Shown: piece after piece, positions 34,541 to 42,741 of the stretch | How the letters are laid out: every line of letters starts with the position of its first letter | Position numbering within the stretch: the first letter of the stretch is position 1 | Origin: G964291335 sp964291335 | GTDB taxonomy: Bacteria > Chloroflexota > Dehalococcoidia > Lucifugimonadales > UBA3495 | Length of the DNA: 64,000 nt | Assembly (NCBI GenBank): GCA_964291335.2 | Contig: OZ219748.1 | Location: forward strand, 1,798,001 to 1,862,000 | Reading direction: 5' to 3' | Position numbers and translations under genes: made by a program | The notes under the pieces: model-generated | Database searches by the model: none | What the model was told of the DNA's origin: nothing | What the model saw: only the letters and a program-made list of their open reading frames with translations

Positions 34541-35497
34541 ATGCGAAGTATAGACGTTCACGCCCATTCAACCCCCCAGTGTTTTCAGCGGGCAGTGCTG
34601 GCCGGCAACGACTGGCATGGCATGACTTCGGCCGATGGGGAGTTGTTTAACCCCCGCAATGCCTGGACGCCGGAACAGCGGATTGCCGATATGGATTCCC
34701 TGGGGGTTGATATTCAGGTGGTTTCTACCAACGCCGGTTTTTACCAGTATGACCGGGAGCCGTCGGTTACTGCGGCCATTGCCCGGGACTGCAACGACGA
34801 GATTTACCAGATGACTATGGATTACCCGGACCGACTGGCTGGCCTGGCTACTATACCGATGCAGGATGCCGGGGCTGCGGTGGCTGAGTTGGACCGGGCG
34901 GTGAACCGGCTGGGGCTGAAAGGGGCGATGATTGGCGACCAGGTTAACGGCAAGACCTTTGACGAACCGGAGTTTCGGCCGGTCTGGCAGGCGGCGGAGC
35001 AAATGGGCGCCCTGATTTTCATTCACCAGGGCGGCCAGACTATCGGTTCGGAACGGCAGCCGCGCTACCATGTCCGCAATACCATCGGCAACCTGGCCGA
35101 CCGGGCGGTAACTTTTGCCGCCTTTACCTTTGGCGGCATTATGGACCAGTACCCTGACCTGAAGGTGTGTCTGGCCCACGGCGGCGGGTACGCCTGTTTC
35201 GGCATTGGCCGGATGGATCGGGGCTGGCAGGTGCGTTCCGAAGCGAGGGTCAACATTAACCGGCCGCCCGGCGATTACCTGAATAAGTTCTACTACGATT
35301 GTCTGACGCATAGCGAACCGGCCCTCCGGATGTTGATTGATGCGGTAGGCATCGACCGGGTGGTGCTGGGCACCGACTGGCCGGCCGATATGCGGATTGA
35401 CTGGCCGGTCTCCTGGGTTATGGGGCTGGAGAGCCTTGCCAAGTCGGAAAAGGAAGCCATTCTCTGGAAGAACCTGGAAAAGCTGCTGGGACTTTGA
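34541..35497 (+). CDS. Amidohydrolase family 2 protein, paralog 3
   Basis: 318 residues. The ATG at 34541 with AAGGAAG upstream is chosen; the open frame extends to 34346 inside paralog 2 and that part is not coding. Motifs: VHAH, FIHQGG, LAHGGG, GTDWP. It ends LEKLLGL like its neighbours and is separated from paralog 4 by about 40 bases. Confidence 0.9.
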   Translation: MRSIDVHAHSTPQCFQRAVLAGNDWHGMTSADGELFNPRNAWTPEQRIADMDSLGVDIQVVSTNAGFYQYDREPSVTAAIARDCNDEIYQMTMDYPDRLAGLATIPMQDAGAAVAELDRAVNRLGLKGAMIGDQVNGKTFDEPEFRPVWQAAEQMGALIFIHQGGQTIGSERQPRYHVRNTIGNLADRAVTFAAFTFGGIMDQYPDLKVCLAHGGGYACFGIGRMDRGWQVRSEARVNINRPPGDYLNKFYYDCLTHSEPALRMLIDAVGIDRVVLGTDWPADMRIDWPVSWVMGLESLAKSEKEAILWKNLEKLLGL

Positions 35498-35536
35498 CCG
35501 AAAACCAACTTTCAGCCCATGGAGGAATACCGAGCG

Positions 35537-36499
35537 ATGAAGTCGATTGACGTTCATGCCCATATCAGCCCGGAATCATATATTCGGGCCGTTGAAGCCG
35601 ACCGGGAGTGGTATGGCATCAGCGGCATGTCCCACCAGTTTCACCGGGCCGTCCCCCGCACCATGTGGTCTCCGGAACAGCGCCTTGCCGACATGGATTC
35701 CATCGGCGTGATGATGCATGTCCTTTCCACCAATGCGGTTTTCTATTGCTACGACCGGGACGCCGACACGGTGGCGGCGATGGACCGGGAATGCAACGAT
35801 TACGTGGCCCAGTTGGTGCGGGAGGAGCCGAACCGGTTTGCCGGCCTGGCCAATTTGCCGATGCAGGACGTGTCCGCCGCCGTTGCCGAGCTGGAACGGG
35901 CCATGACCCAGCTGGGGTTGAAAGGGGCCATGATTGACGACAGCGTCAACGGCAAAACCTATGATGACCCGGAGTTCTTCCCCCTGTGGGAGGCGGCGGA
36001 ACAGACCGGCGCCCTGATTCTGGTGCACCAGGGGATGACAACCCTGGTAGGGCCCCGGTTAAACCGTTATCACCTGCCCAACTCCATCGGCAACCTGGTG
36101 GAAAGGGCGATCACCTACGCCTCTTTTGTTTTTGGCGGCGTAATGGACCGGTATCCCGACCTGCGGGTCTGCCTCTCCCACGGCGGCGGCTACACCTGCT
36201 TCGGCGCTGGCCGCATGGATCGGGGCTGGCAGGTTCGTTCCGAGGCGCGGGTCAACATCCATCAGCCGCCCAGCGCCTACCTGAATCGTTTCTATTACGA
36301 CTGCCTGACCCACAGCGAACCGGCTTTGCGGATGCTGATTGACTCCGTAGGGGTTGACCGGGTCTTTTTCGGCACGGACTGGCCTTTTGATATGGCCATT
36401 GACTGGCCGGTTTCCTGGGTTATGGGCCTGGAGAGCCTTACCCGGGAGGAAAAGGAAGCGATCCTCTGGAAGAACCTGGAATCGTTGCTGAGCTGGTGA
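35537..36499 (+). CDS. Amidohydrolase family 2 protein, paralog 4
   Basis: 320 residues. ATG 35537 is preceded by GGAGG 11 bases upstream; an in-frame earlier ATG at 35519 overlaps that site and is less likely. Motifs: VHAH, LVHQGM (Gly-Gly replaced), LSHGGG, GTDWP. It is most similar to paralog 2 over the C-terminal half (FVFGGVMD, GGGYTCFGAGRMDRGWQVRS). Confidence 0.9.
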   Translation: MKSIDVHAHISPESYIRAVEADREWYGISGMSHQFHRAVPRTMWSPEQRLADMDSIGVMMHVLSTNAVFYCYDRDADTVAAMDRECNDYVAQLVREEPNRFAGLANLPMQDVSAAVAELERAMTQLGLKGAMIDDSVNGKTYDDPEFFPLWEAAEQTGALILVHQGMTTLVGPRLNRYHLPNSIGNLVERAITYASFVFGGVMDRYPDLRVCLSHGGGYTCFGAGRMDRGWQVRSEARVNIHQPPSAYLNRFYYDCLTHSEPALRMLIDSVGVDRVFFGTDWPFDMAIDWPVSWVMGLESLTREEKEAILWKNLESLLSW

Positions 36500-36538
36500 T
36501 TTGCCCGGGTTCTGCCGATTTATAACAGGAGATTGATA

Positions 36539-37534
36539 ATGCGCAGCATCGACCTTCACGCCCACATTGCGCCGGCGGCGGCGGCTCACCTTCCCGAAGG
36601 AGAGGAATGGCACGGTTTTACCCGCCAGGAAATTAACGGGCGGCATTTTCTGGTACAGGGCGACAAACGCCAGTGGCTGCACCCCCGGTATTCCCTTACC
36701 CCCGAACAGCGGATCGCCGATATGGACTCCCTGGGCGTGGCGGTGCACGTTTTAACCACCTGGGTGGGACTCTATAATTATGACTTGCCGGCACAGCAGG
36801 GGGCGGCTATTGCGCGGGAATGCAACGACTACGTGGCGGAACTGACCGGCGCCTACCCGCAGCGGTTTGCCGGCATGGCGACCCTGCCCATGCAGGATGT
36901 CAACGCTGCCGTCGGGGAACTGGAACGGGCGGTAAATGTGCTGGGCCTTAAAGGGGCGCAAATCAGCGACCATGTGAACAATAAAACCCTGGACGAGCCG
37001 GAGTTCACCCCCTTCTGGGCGGCGGCGGAGCAGTTGGGCGCCCTGATTTTCTTCCACCAGGAAGGGGATGACACCATTGTTGCGCCCCGGGACACCAAGG
37101 GTTGGTTCATCGATAACTCCATCGGCAACCTGGCTGACCGGGTAGTTACCTTTGGCGCCCTGGTTTATGGCGGCGTGCTGGACCGGTTCCCGGACTTGAA
37201 GGTTTGCCTGGCCCACGGCGGCGGTTTCGCCTGCTTCGGCGCCGGTCGGATGGATCGGGGCTGGCAGGTGCGCTCTGAAGCCCGCGCCCAAGGCGCCGAT
37301 ATGCCCAGCCGATACCTGAATAAGGTTTATTATGATTGCCTGACCCACAGCGAGGCGGCGCTGCGTTACATGATTGATTCGGCCGGCATTGACCGGATTT
37401 TTCTGGGCAGCGACTGGCCCTATGATATGGGCATTGATTCGCCGGTGGAATGGGTCAACAGTCTGGAAAGTTTGACCCAGGAGGAGAAAGAGGCGATTCT
37501 CTGGAAGAACCTGGAACGGACGCTGGGCATCTAG
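36539..37534 (+). CDS. Amidohydrolase family 2 protein, paralog 5
   Basis: 331 residues, the most divergent copy. It starts at ATG 36539 with AGGAGA upstream. It has a longer insert after the HAH motif (residues about 25-50), FFHQEG instead of IHQGG, LAHGGG, and GSDWP instead of GTDWP. These changes lie next to the metal site, so its substrate or reaction may differ. It is followed 100 bases later by a VOC gene. Confidence 0.9.
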   Translation: MRSIDLHAHIAPAAAAHLPEGEEWHGFTRQEINGRHFLVQGDKRQWLHPRYSLTPEQRIADMDSLGVAVHVLTTWVGLYNYDLPAQQGAAIARECNDYVAELTGAYPQRFAGMATLPMQDVNAAVGELERAVNVLGLKGAQISDHVNNKTLDEPEFTPFWAAAEQLGALIFFHQEGDDTIVAPRDTKGWFIDNSIGNLADRVVTFGALVYGGVLDRFPDLKVCLAHGGGFACFGAGRMDRGWQVRSEARAQGADMPSRYLNKVYYDCLTHSEAALRYMIDSAGIDRIFLGSDWPYDMGIDSPVEWVNSLESLTQEEKEAILWKNLERTLGI

Positions 37535-37634
37535 CCACCGGGCGTGTCCCGGTCGATTGTTTGGCGCTGCGTCTGAATGCTGGTATTATGCCCGCAGCAA
37601 TGTAACCGCAATAACCTGGCCGGAGGAGGACGCC

Positions 37635-38024
37635 ATGCTTGCCGATAACATCAGGTTGAAGAACATTAACCATATCACTTATAACGTGAAGGATAAGGAT
37701 GCCGCCCTGCGCTGGTATGAGGATGTCCTGGGCGTCAAGCAGATTCCGCGGATGGTGAACAGCGAGCATCTTTACTGGCTGCAGCTGCCCAGTGGCGCCA
37801 TGGTGCATATTATAGAGAACCCGGACGCCCCTTCGGCGCCGTCCCATCATACCGCCTTTGAGGTGGACGATATTGAAGCCTCGCAGGCCTACTTCATCGG
37901 CAAGGGTGTGGAGACTACGGATATTCAGACCCGTAATGATGGGCAGCGCGCTTTCTATATTAACGACCCGGACGGCAACCGGATTGAGCTTTGCACCGTT
38001 TCCGGTTTTGGCGTTCTGGTGTAG
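37635..38024 (+). CDS. VOC-family protein (glyoxalase/dioxygenase fold)
   Basis: 129 residues, one VOC module pair. Candidate metal ligands are His14 (INHITYNV), a His in SHHTAFEV and the Glu in NRIELCT, as in glyoxalase I and extradiol dioxygenases. The ATG at 37635 follows GGAGGAGG. It sits between the amidohydrolase array and a fumarylacetoacetase-family gene, which favours a place in the same aromatic breakdown pathway. Confidence 0.87.
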   Translation: MLADNIRLKNINHITYNVKDKDAALRWYEDVLGVKQIPRMVNSEHLYWLQLPSGAMVHIIENPDAPSAPSHHTAFEVDDIEASQAYFIGKGVETTDIQTRNDGQRAFYINDPDGNRIELCTVSGFGVLV

Positions 38025-38092
38025 CCGACGCTTCGCCGGCGGGAACGGGAATCGGCCTTTCCGCAAGCAGCCTGTGATGGAGTGAAGTCAAG

Positions 38093-39016
38093 ATGAAACT
38101 GGCTTTTTTCGATGATTTCAGACTGGGTGTAGTAAAGGGGGATAATGTGGTGGACGTTTCGGCCGCGGTGAGCGGCGTGCCCCATACTTCACCGCAGGAC
38201 CTGATCAACCGGGTTATAGAGGGGTTTGACCACCACCGGGCCAATATTGAGGCTATCGTTAATGCTGAAACCGGCGTGGCCCTCAGTTCCGTCAGGGTGC
38301 GTCCGCCCCTGCCCAAGCCTTACACCATCGTTTGCATGGCGGTTAATTATATGGAGGATGGCACTCGGGCGGAGCCGGCGCCGATTAACGCCTTCCTTAA
38401 ATCGCCCCATTGCATCATCGGCCCCGGCGATACCGTAATGCTGCCGGATATTCCCGCAACCATTTTTGAGTTCGAGGCAGAGATGGCCTTCGTTATCGGC
38501 AAGCGGGCAGTTCAGGTTTCGCAGGAAGAAGCGTACGATTACATCTTTGGTTACCTGAACTTTATTGACGGGTCGGCGCGGGGCGTGCTGCCGCCGGGCA
38601 ACACCTTCTATCAGATGAAGTCGCGAGCCACCTTTGCCCCAATTGGGCCCTGGGTGGTTACCGCCGACGAGTTTCCCCACCCGCTTAACCGCCAGGTTCG
38701 GCTGTCGGTGAACGGCGAAGTCAAACAGAACTACAACACCAGCGATATGGCCCATCAGATACCCCGGATAATGGAGTGGGTAACTTCTATTCACCCGCTG
38801 GAGCCGGGCGATATTGTCGCCACCGGAACCAATCACCGGGGGCTCAGCGCCTTGATGGATGGGGATGTCGTTGACCTGGAAGTGGCAGGGCTGGGCAATC
38901 TGAAGATAAACTTCAAGGATGACTTGAAGCGCACCTGGGCGCGGGAAACCCGGCTGGACCGGCAGAATCAGGGTTTTGACACTACGACCCCGCAGTTGAC
39001 CGGGAAATATTCCTGA
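38093..39016 (+). CDS. Fumarylacetoacetate hydrolase family protein
   Basis: 307 residues. The C-terminal FAH domain shows the metal and catalytic set: Glu128 and Glu130 (FEFEAEMAFVIG), Asp159 (LNFIDGSARG), Lys176 (YQMKSRATFAPIGPW), and the late GDIVATGTNHRG. Relatives act as hydratases, decarboxylases or isomerases on products of aromatic ring cleavage (HpcE type). The C-terminal 25 residues are an extension. It closes the amidohydrolase-VOC-FAH run. Confidence 0.9.
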   Translation: MKLAFFDDFRLGVVKGDNVVDVSAAVSGVPHTSPQDLINRVIEGFDHHRANIEAIVNAETGVALSSVRVRPPLPKPYTIVCMAVNYMEDGTRAEPAPINAFLKSPHCIIGPGDTVMLPDIPATIFEFEAEMAFVIGKRAVQVSQEEAYDYIFGYLNFIDGSARGVLPPGNTFYQMKSRATFAPIGPWVVTADEFPHPLNRQVRLSVNGEVKQNYNTSDMAHQIPRIMEWVTSIHPLEPGDIVATGTNHRGLSALMDGDVVDLEVAGLGNLKINFKDDLKRTWARETRLDRQNQGFDTTTPQLTGKYS

Positions 39017-39046
39017 CCGCCGGGCGTCAGCTGCGAATAAGGGTGG

Positions 39047-39119
39047 CGTCCCAGGCAGGATTCGAACCCGCGACCCGCTGCTTAGAAGGCAGCCGCTCTA
39101 TCCACTGAGCTACTGGGAC
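39047..39119 (-). tRNA. tRNA-Arg (anticodon TCT)
   Basis: A 73-base cloverleaf reads on the minus strand: acceptor GTCCCAG/CTGGGAC, D stem GCTC/GAGC, anticodon stem GCTGC/GCAGC with loop CTTCTAA (anticodon TCT), T arm GCGGG-TTCGAAT-CCTGC, discriminator G. CCA follows directly (39046-39044), so the 3' end is genome-encoded. Confidence 0.97.
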
Positions 39120-39306
39120 TGGCAGAGGGGAAGGGAGGCTTTGGGCTGTATCGGCGCTCGGTATAACTGGTATAATCTAGCGCAGGTTCAGCTACGGTGT
39201 CAAGGCGGAGCCGACGGTCGGAATGTGGGCCGGCGCGGCAATGGCCCCTGTTCTTCAATCTAGGCCAACCCTTTGGCGGCGCTCCGTTGCTTGAAGGATG
39301 AAGTCC

Positions 39307-39741
39307 ATGTCGATGGTTGAGAGTAATCGTCCGGTAAGGGTGCTGGTGGCGAAACCAGGGCTGGATGGGCATGACCGGGGGGCGAAGGTAATTGCCCGAG
39401 CCCTTCGGGACGCCGGGATGGAAGTAATTTATACCGGCATACGCCAAACGCCCCGGATGATTGTTCAGGCGGCGGTACAGGAAGATGTTCAGGTGCTGGG
39501 CCTCAGCATCCTTTCCGGGGCGCACATGGAGATTATTCCTGAAATTATGGAATTGCTGCGCCAGCAGGAGATGGATGACGTGCTGGTGGTGCTGGGCGGC
39601 ATCATCCCCGATGCAGATCGCCCGTACCTGGCCGAAGTGGGGGTCAGCGCCGTCTTCGGCCCTGGTTCGTCCACCCAGGATATAGTCCGGTTCATTCGTC
39701 AGGCGGCTGAAGCCGGCTCCGCTGGCTTCCAGGCAACCTGA
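39307..39741 (+). CDS. Cobalamin-binding protein, methylmalonyl-CoA mutase small-domain type
   Basis: 144 residues. [17 protein letters not shown] holds the DxHxxG motif whose His binds cobalt, followed by LSILSGAH and VLGGIIP, the Rossmann-like B12 domain of the mutase C-terminal family. GAAGGA lies 8 bases before ATG 39307; an earlier ATG at 39298 is possible. No mutase catalytic subunit is adjacent, so it may be the separate B12 subunit of a two-chain mutase encoded elsewhere. Confidence 0.9.
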   Translation: MSMVESNRPVRVLVAKPGLDGHDRGAKVIARALRDAGMEVIYTGIRQTPRMIVQAAVQEDVQVLGLSILSGAHMEIIPEIMELLRQQEMDDVLVVLGGIIPDADRPYLAEVGVSAVFGPGSSTQDIVRFIRQAAEAGSAGFQAT

Positions 39742-39849
39742 TTAGCATCAGCCGTGATTTAAGCATTCTGCTGCCGTTATGCCCGGCTTATTCCGGACAG
39801 CTTCTGCGTCCGGGACGTTGATTTCGGAGCCGGTTGTTGGCATTGACTC

Positions 39850-39880
39850 TTGACATTGGGCGGCATTGAGGAATTATAAT
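39850..39880 (+). promoter_or_regulatory. Promoter of the yceD-rpmF-fabD gene block
   Basis: TTGACA (39850-39855) and TATAAT (39875-39880) are both perfect, with a slightly long 19-base spacer. They precede yceD by about 90 bases. Confidence 0.75.
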
Positions 39881-39972
39881 CTTTGGAATATATTCTGCGC
39901 CGGAAGCGGGTCAGGGAAGTTTGCCCTGCCGCAGCCCGGCTTAAGGGAACCTGAGCCCTGCCGGGAAAACCG

Positions 39973-40488
39973 ATGCGGTATAATGTTGCCCAACTATTGA
40001 AAGAACCCACCGGCGCAACCCGCACGGTAGAATTGAGCCGCAGCCAGGAAAAGGACGGCGACTTCGGCGGGGCTGCGGCTGGTTGTTTGCAGCTTTTGCG
40101 AACCCACCAGGGCGTATTGGTCCGCGGCAGTGTGGCCGTCCCGGTAGCCGCGACCTGTGGGCGCTGCCTGAAGGAGTTCACTGAACGGGCCTTCCTGGAA
40201 GTGGAGGAAGAGTTCTTTCCGCTGCTGGACGTTAATACGGGCCTGCGTCGGTCATTGCCGGAGGATGCCGAAGCCGAAACCATTGATAACAACCATATAC
40301 TGGATTTGACGGAAGTTCTGCGCCAGAACGTGATTGCAGCGCAGCCGATTAAGCCCTTGTGTCGGTTGAATTGCCCCGGGCTGTGTCCGGGGTGTGGCGC
40401 TGACTTGAGCAGTGAAAGCTGCGCCTGTAAGCAAAGCCTGGCGGATCCCCGCTGGGGTTCCCTGGTGGCCTTGCTGCAGGAAACCTGA
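39973..40488 (+). CDS. yceD: DUF177 family protein (YceD-like)
   Basis: 171 residues. CGRCLKEF and the later LCRLNCPGLCPGCGADL are the conserved Cys motifs of DUF177/YceD proteins. In many bacteria and in plastids this family lies directly before rpmF, as here (20-base gap), and has been linked to 23S rRNA accumulation. Cytoplasmic; no membrane segment. Confidence 0.9.
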   Translation: MRYNVAQLLKEPTGATRTVELSRSQEKDGDFGGAAAGCLQLLRTHQGVLVRGSVAVPVAATCGRCLKEFTERAFLEVEEEFFPLLDVNTGLRRSLPEDAEAETIDNNHILDLTEVLRQNVIAAQPIKPLCRLNCPGLCPGCGADLSSESCACKQSLADPRWGSLVALLQET

Positions 40489-40508
40489 GCTCTGAAGGAA
40501 CGCAAAAA

Positions 40509-40691
40509 ATGGGCGCATTGCCGAAAAAAAAGGTTACCCGGGCCAGAAGAGGCCGGCGACTGGCCTCTTATAAGTTGAAGCCGGTGCATCCGGCCCGGTG
40601 CCAACGCTGCCGCACTGCCAAGCTGCCCCACGCGGCCTGCCCGCAGTGTGGCTATTACCGCGGCCGACAGGTAATCGACGTAGGTACTTAA
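40509..40691 (+). CDS. rpmF: 50S ribosomal protein L32
   Basis: 60 residues. MGALPKKKVTRARRGRRLAS is the standard L32 N-terminus, and CQRC with CPQCGYYRGR forms the zinc-ribbon version of the protein (four Cys present). GAAGGA lies upstream. A 24-base palindrome follows the gene. Confidence 0.97.
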   Translation: MGALPKKKVTRARRGRRLASYKLKPVHPARCQRCRTAKLPHAACPQCGYYRGRQVIDVGT

Positions 40692-40706
40692 TAGCTTGAT
40701 AGCCAG

Positions 40707-40730
40707 AGACGGCGCAGCGCTGCGCCGTCT
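40707..40730 (+). terminator. Hairpin after rpmF
   Basis: A perfect 24-base palindrome, AGACGGCGCAGC and its complement, is followed by a T-rich stretch (CATTTCTTGTT). It probably limits read-through from rpmF into fabD. Confidence 0.65.
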
Positions 40731-40815
40731 TCAGCATTTCTTGTTCCGGTGGTTGCCGAATTTCGCCCGGGCCGGCCTTTAGACCTTCAGGGCGGGTTAA
40801 GGCAGGGGAGCAGAG

Positions 40816-41772
40816 GTGGATAAAAGCAAGCAGAATAATAGCGGGTATTCCTTCGTTTTCCCTGGTCAAGGCTCCCAAAGCGTGGGCATGGGGCTGGAAT
40901 TGTTTCATACATCTGCGGCCGCCCGCCGGGTATTCGAGGAAGCGGACGACAGCCTGAACTTTAAGCTGTCGCGCCTGATTTTTGAGGGGCCGTCTCTGGC
41001 ACTTCAGGATACCGTTAATTCCCAACCGGCCATCATGGTGGTTAGTATTGCCTGCTGGAAAGCCTGGGAGGAATTCCTGGGGAACCAGTCGCCCCGGCCC
41101 ATATCCGTTGCCGGGCATAGCCTGGGCGAATATACCTCGCTGGTGGTGGCCGGCGTGGTAGATTTCAGTCAGGGCGTCCGGTTGGTACGGGAACGGGGCC
41201 GCTTGATGCACGCGGCCGCCGAAGCCCAGCCCGGCGGTATGGCGGCGATTCTCGGTTTGGATGAATATGCTTTCGAAGACATCTGCGCCGAGACCGGTGT
41301 GGAACTGGCTAATGTAAACAGCGACGACCAGGTGGTTATCAGCGGGGAGAAGCTCGCAGTGGCCCGGGCGATGGACCTGGCTTCGGCTCGGGGCGCCCGG
41401 AAAACAGTGCCCCTGAAAGTAAGCGGAGCCTTCCATTCCTCGCTGATGTCGCACGCCCGGGAAGGGCTGGTGGAGGCTTTGACCCGGATTGAGTTGCGCG
41501 ACCCCGAAGTGCCCATCATCGCCAACTCTCTGGCAACCCCGGTCACCACGGCGGAACAGGTGCATGCCGAGCTGGTTAACGGCCTTTGCCATTGTGTGCA
41601 CTGGAAGCGGTCGGTTCGCTATATGGTGGACTCCGGGGCCTCTCGCTTCGTGGAATTTGGGCCGTCGCGGGTTCTTTCCAGCCTGATTAAGCGGATCGAC
41701 CGCGGTGTGGCCGCCTATACCCTGAGCGACGCTGCTTCCCTGCAAAAAGTTACCTGGGAAGTGCCAGGCTAG
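40816..41772 (+). CDS. fabD: Malonyl-CoA:ACP transacylase
   Basis: 318 residues. FVFPGQGSQSVGMG opens the protein, GHSLGE holds the nucleophile Ser102, and VSGAFHSSLM carries the catalytic His. It loads malonate on acyl carrier protein for fatty acid synthesis; acpP lies two genes on. The GTG start has GGGGAG upstream. fabH, fabG and fabF are not in this window. Confidence 0.95.
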   Translation: MDKSKQNNSGYSFVFPGQGSQSVGMGLELFHTSAAARRVFEEADDSLNFKLSRLIFEGPSLALQDTVNSQPAIMVVSIACWKAWEEFLGNQSPRPISVAGHSLGEYTSLVVAGVVDFSQGVRLVRERGRLMHAAAEAQPGGMAAILGLDEYAFEDICAETGVELANVNSDDQVVISGEKLAVARAMDLASARGARKTVPLKVSGAFHSSLMSHAREGLVEALTRIELRDPEVPIIANSLATPVTTAEQVHAELVNGLCHCVHWKRSVRYMVDSGASRFVEFGPSRVLSSLIKRIDRGVAAYTLSDAASLQKVTWEVPG

Positions 41773-41812
41773 GCTTGGTCAAAGCATCTGCGCCGCTCGG
41801 CCCCCGGTAATT

Positions 41813-42289
41813 ATGGCCAGGCCATTGGACAATGTCCTGAGACGAAAGGCCCGGATAATGGCCTTGCAGGCCGGGTTTGCCGGCGACCTGCGGGGCGATG
41901 TTGAAAGCACCATACTGGAGTGGCTGGCGGAGGAGGAACCGGTTCCTCGACCTGATATTGAGCCGTTGGTTTCCTTCGCCAGGACCCTGTTTATGGGGGC
42001 CTGGCAGCAACGGACTGACCTGGACCGGGTTATCCAGAGTTTTGCCCCGGCCTGGCCGGTAAAGCTTCTTTCCCCGATAGATCGTAACATTCTGCGTATC
42101 GCATTATTCGAACTTCTCTACTATACTAATACTCCCTCTAAAACCGCCGTCAACGAAGCGGTAGAGCTGGCCAAGGTTTTTGGCAGTGAAAGTTCCGCCA
42201 GGTTCGTTAATGGCGTCCTGGGGTCGGTCATGGCGGCTATCTCCAGAGGGGAGGTAAACCCGGAAATTCCCATGTCTGAAGGGAGATGA
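41813..42289 (+). CDS. nusB: Transcription antitermination factor NusB
   Basis: 158 residues. The helical NusB fold is indicated by [13 protein letters not shown] in the N-terminal part and [47 protein letters not shown] in the C-terminal part. It binds boxA RNA with NusE in rRNA antitermination. It lies 40 bases after fabD and 4 bases before acpP. Confidence 0.93.
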   Translation: MARPLDNVLRRKARIMALQAGFAGDLRGDVESTILEWLAEEEPVPRPDIEPLVSFARTLFMGAWQQRTDLDRVIQSFAPAWPVKLLSPIDRNILRIALFELLYYTNTPSKTAVNEAVELAKVFGSESSARFVNGVLGSVMAAISRGEVNPEIPMSEGR

Positions 42290-42293
42290 CCTT

Positions 42294-42554
42294 TTGGCCT
42301 CCATAAGTGAACGAGTCAAGTCCATCGTAGCAGATAAACTGGGGGTTGAAGAGAGCGACGTGGTGGACACTTCCTCTTTCGTTGATGACCTTAACGCCGA
42401 CTCTCTTGACCTGGTCGAATTGATTATGGCCTTTGAGGAGGAATTTTCCTCTGAAGGAAATGCAGTGGAAATTTCCGATGAAGACGCTGCCAATATTAAA
42501 ACCGTTGGGAATGCCATAGCTTATCTGGCGGCCCACGGTGTTGTTGACGAATAG
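42294..42554 (+). CDS. acpP: Acyl carrier protein
   Basis: 86 residues, acidic. [21 protein letters not shown] contains the DSL motif whose Ser receives the phosphopantetheine arm. The TTG start is supported by GGGAGATG upstream and the 4-base gap after nusB. It works with FabD. Confidence 0.95.
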   Translation: MASISERVKSIVADKLGVEESDVVDTSSFVDDLNADSLDLVELIMAFEEEFSSEGNAVEISDEDAANIKTVGNAIAYLAAHGVVDE

Positions 42555-42741
42555 CGTTCCTTTGGCTGCCGTGAACCCTCGCCCCGGCGCTGCGAACCCT
42601 GGCTTGCCTGCTGGCCGTTCCTTCAGCGTTGGTTGTCTGACCTGGAGGCGGGTATTTGCTGCTGACGCCGGCAGCGGCAGAGGAAGCCCCGCCGCCCGGG
42701 CAGTTGAACCTCTTTTAATCAAAGTCTTTACAGGAACTGAT

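Noticed and set aside
42538..42741. 68-residue N-terminal extension of RNase J
   Set aside because: It overlaps the end of acpP, has no family match in its composition, and TTG 42742 gives the standard N-terminus with a ribosome binding site.
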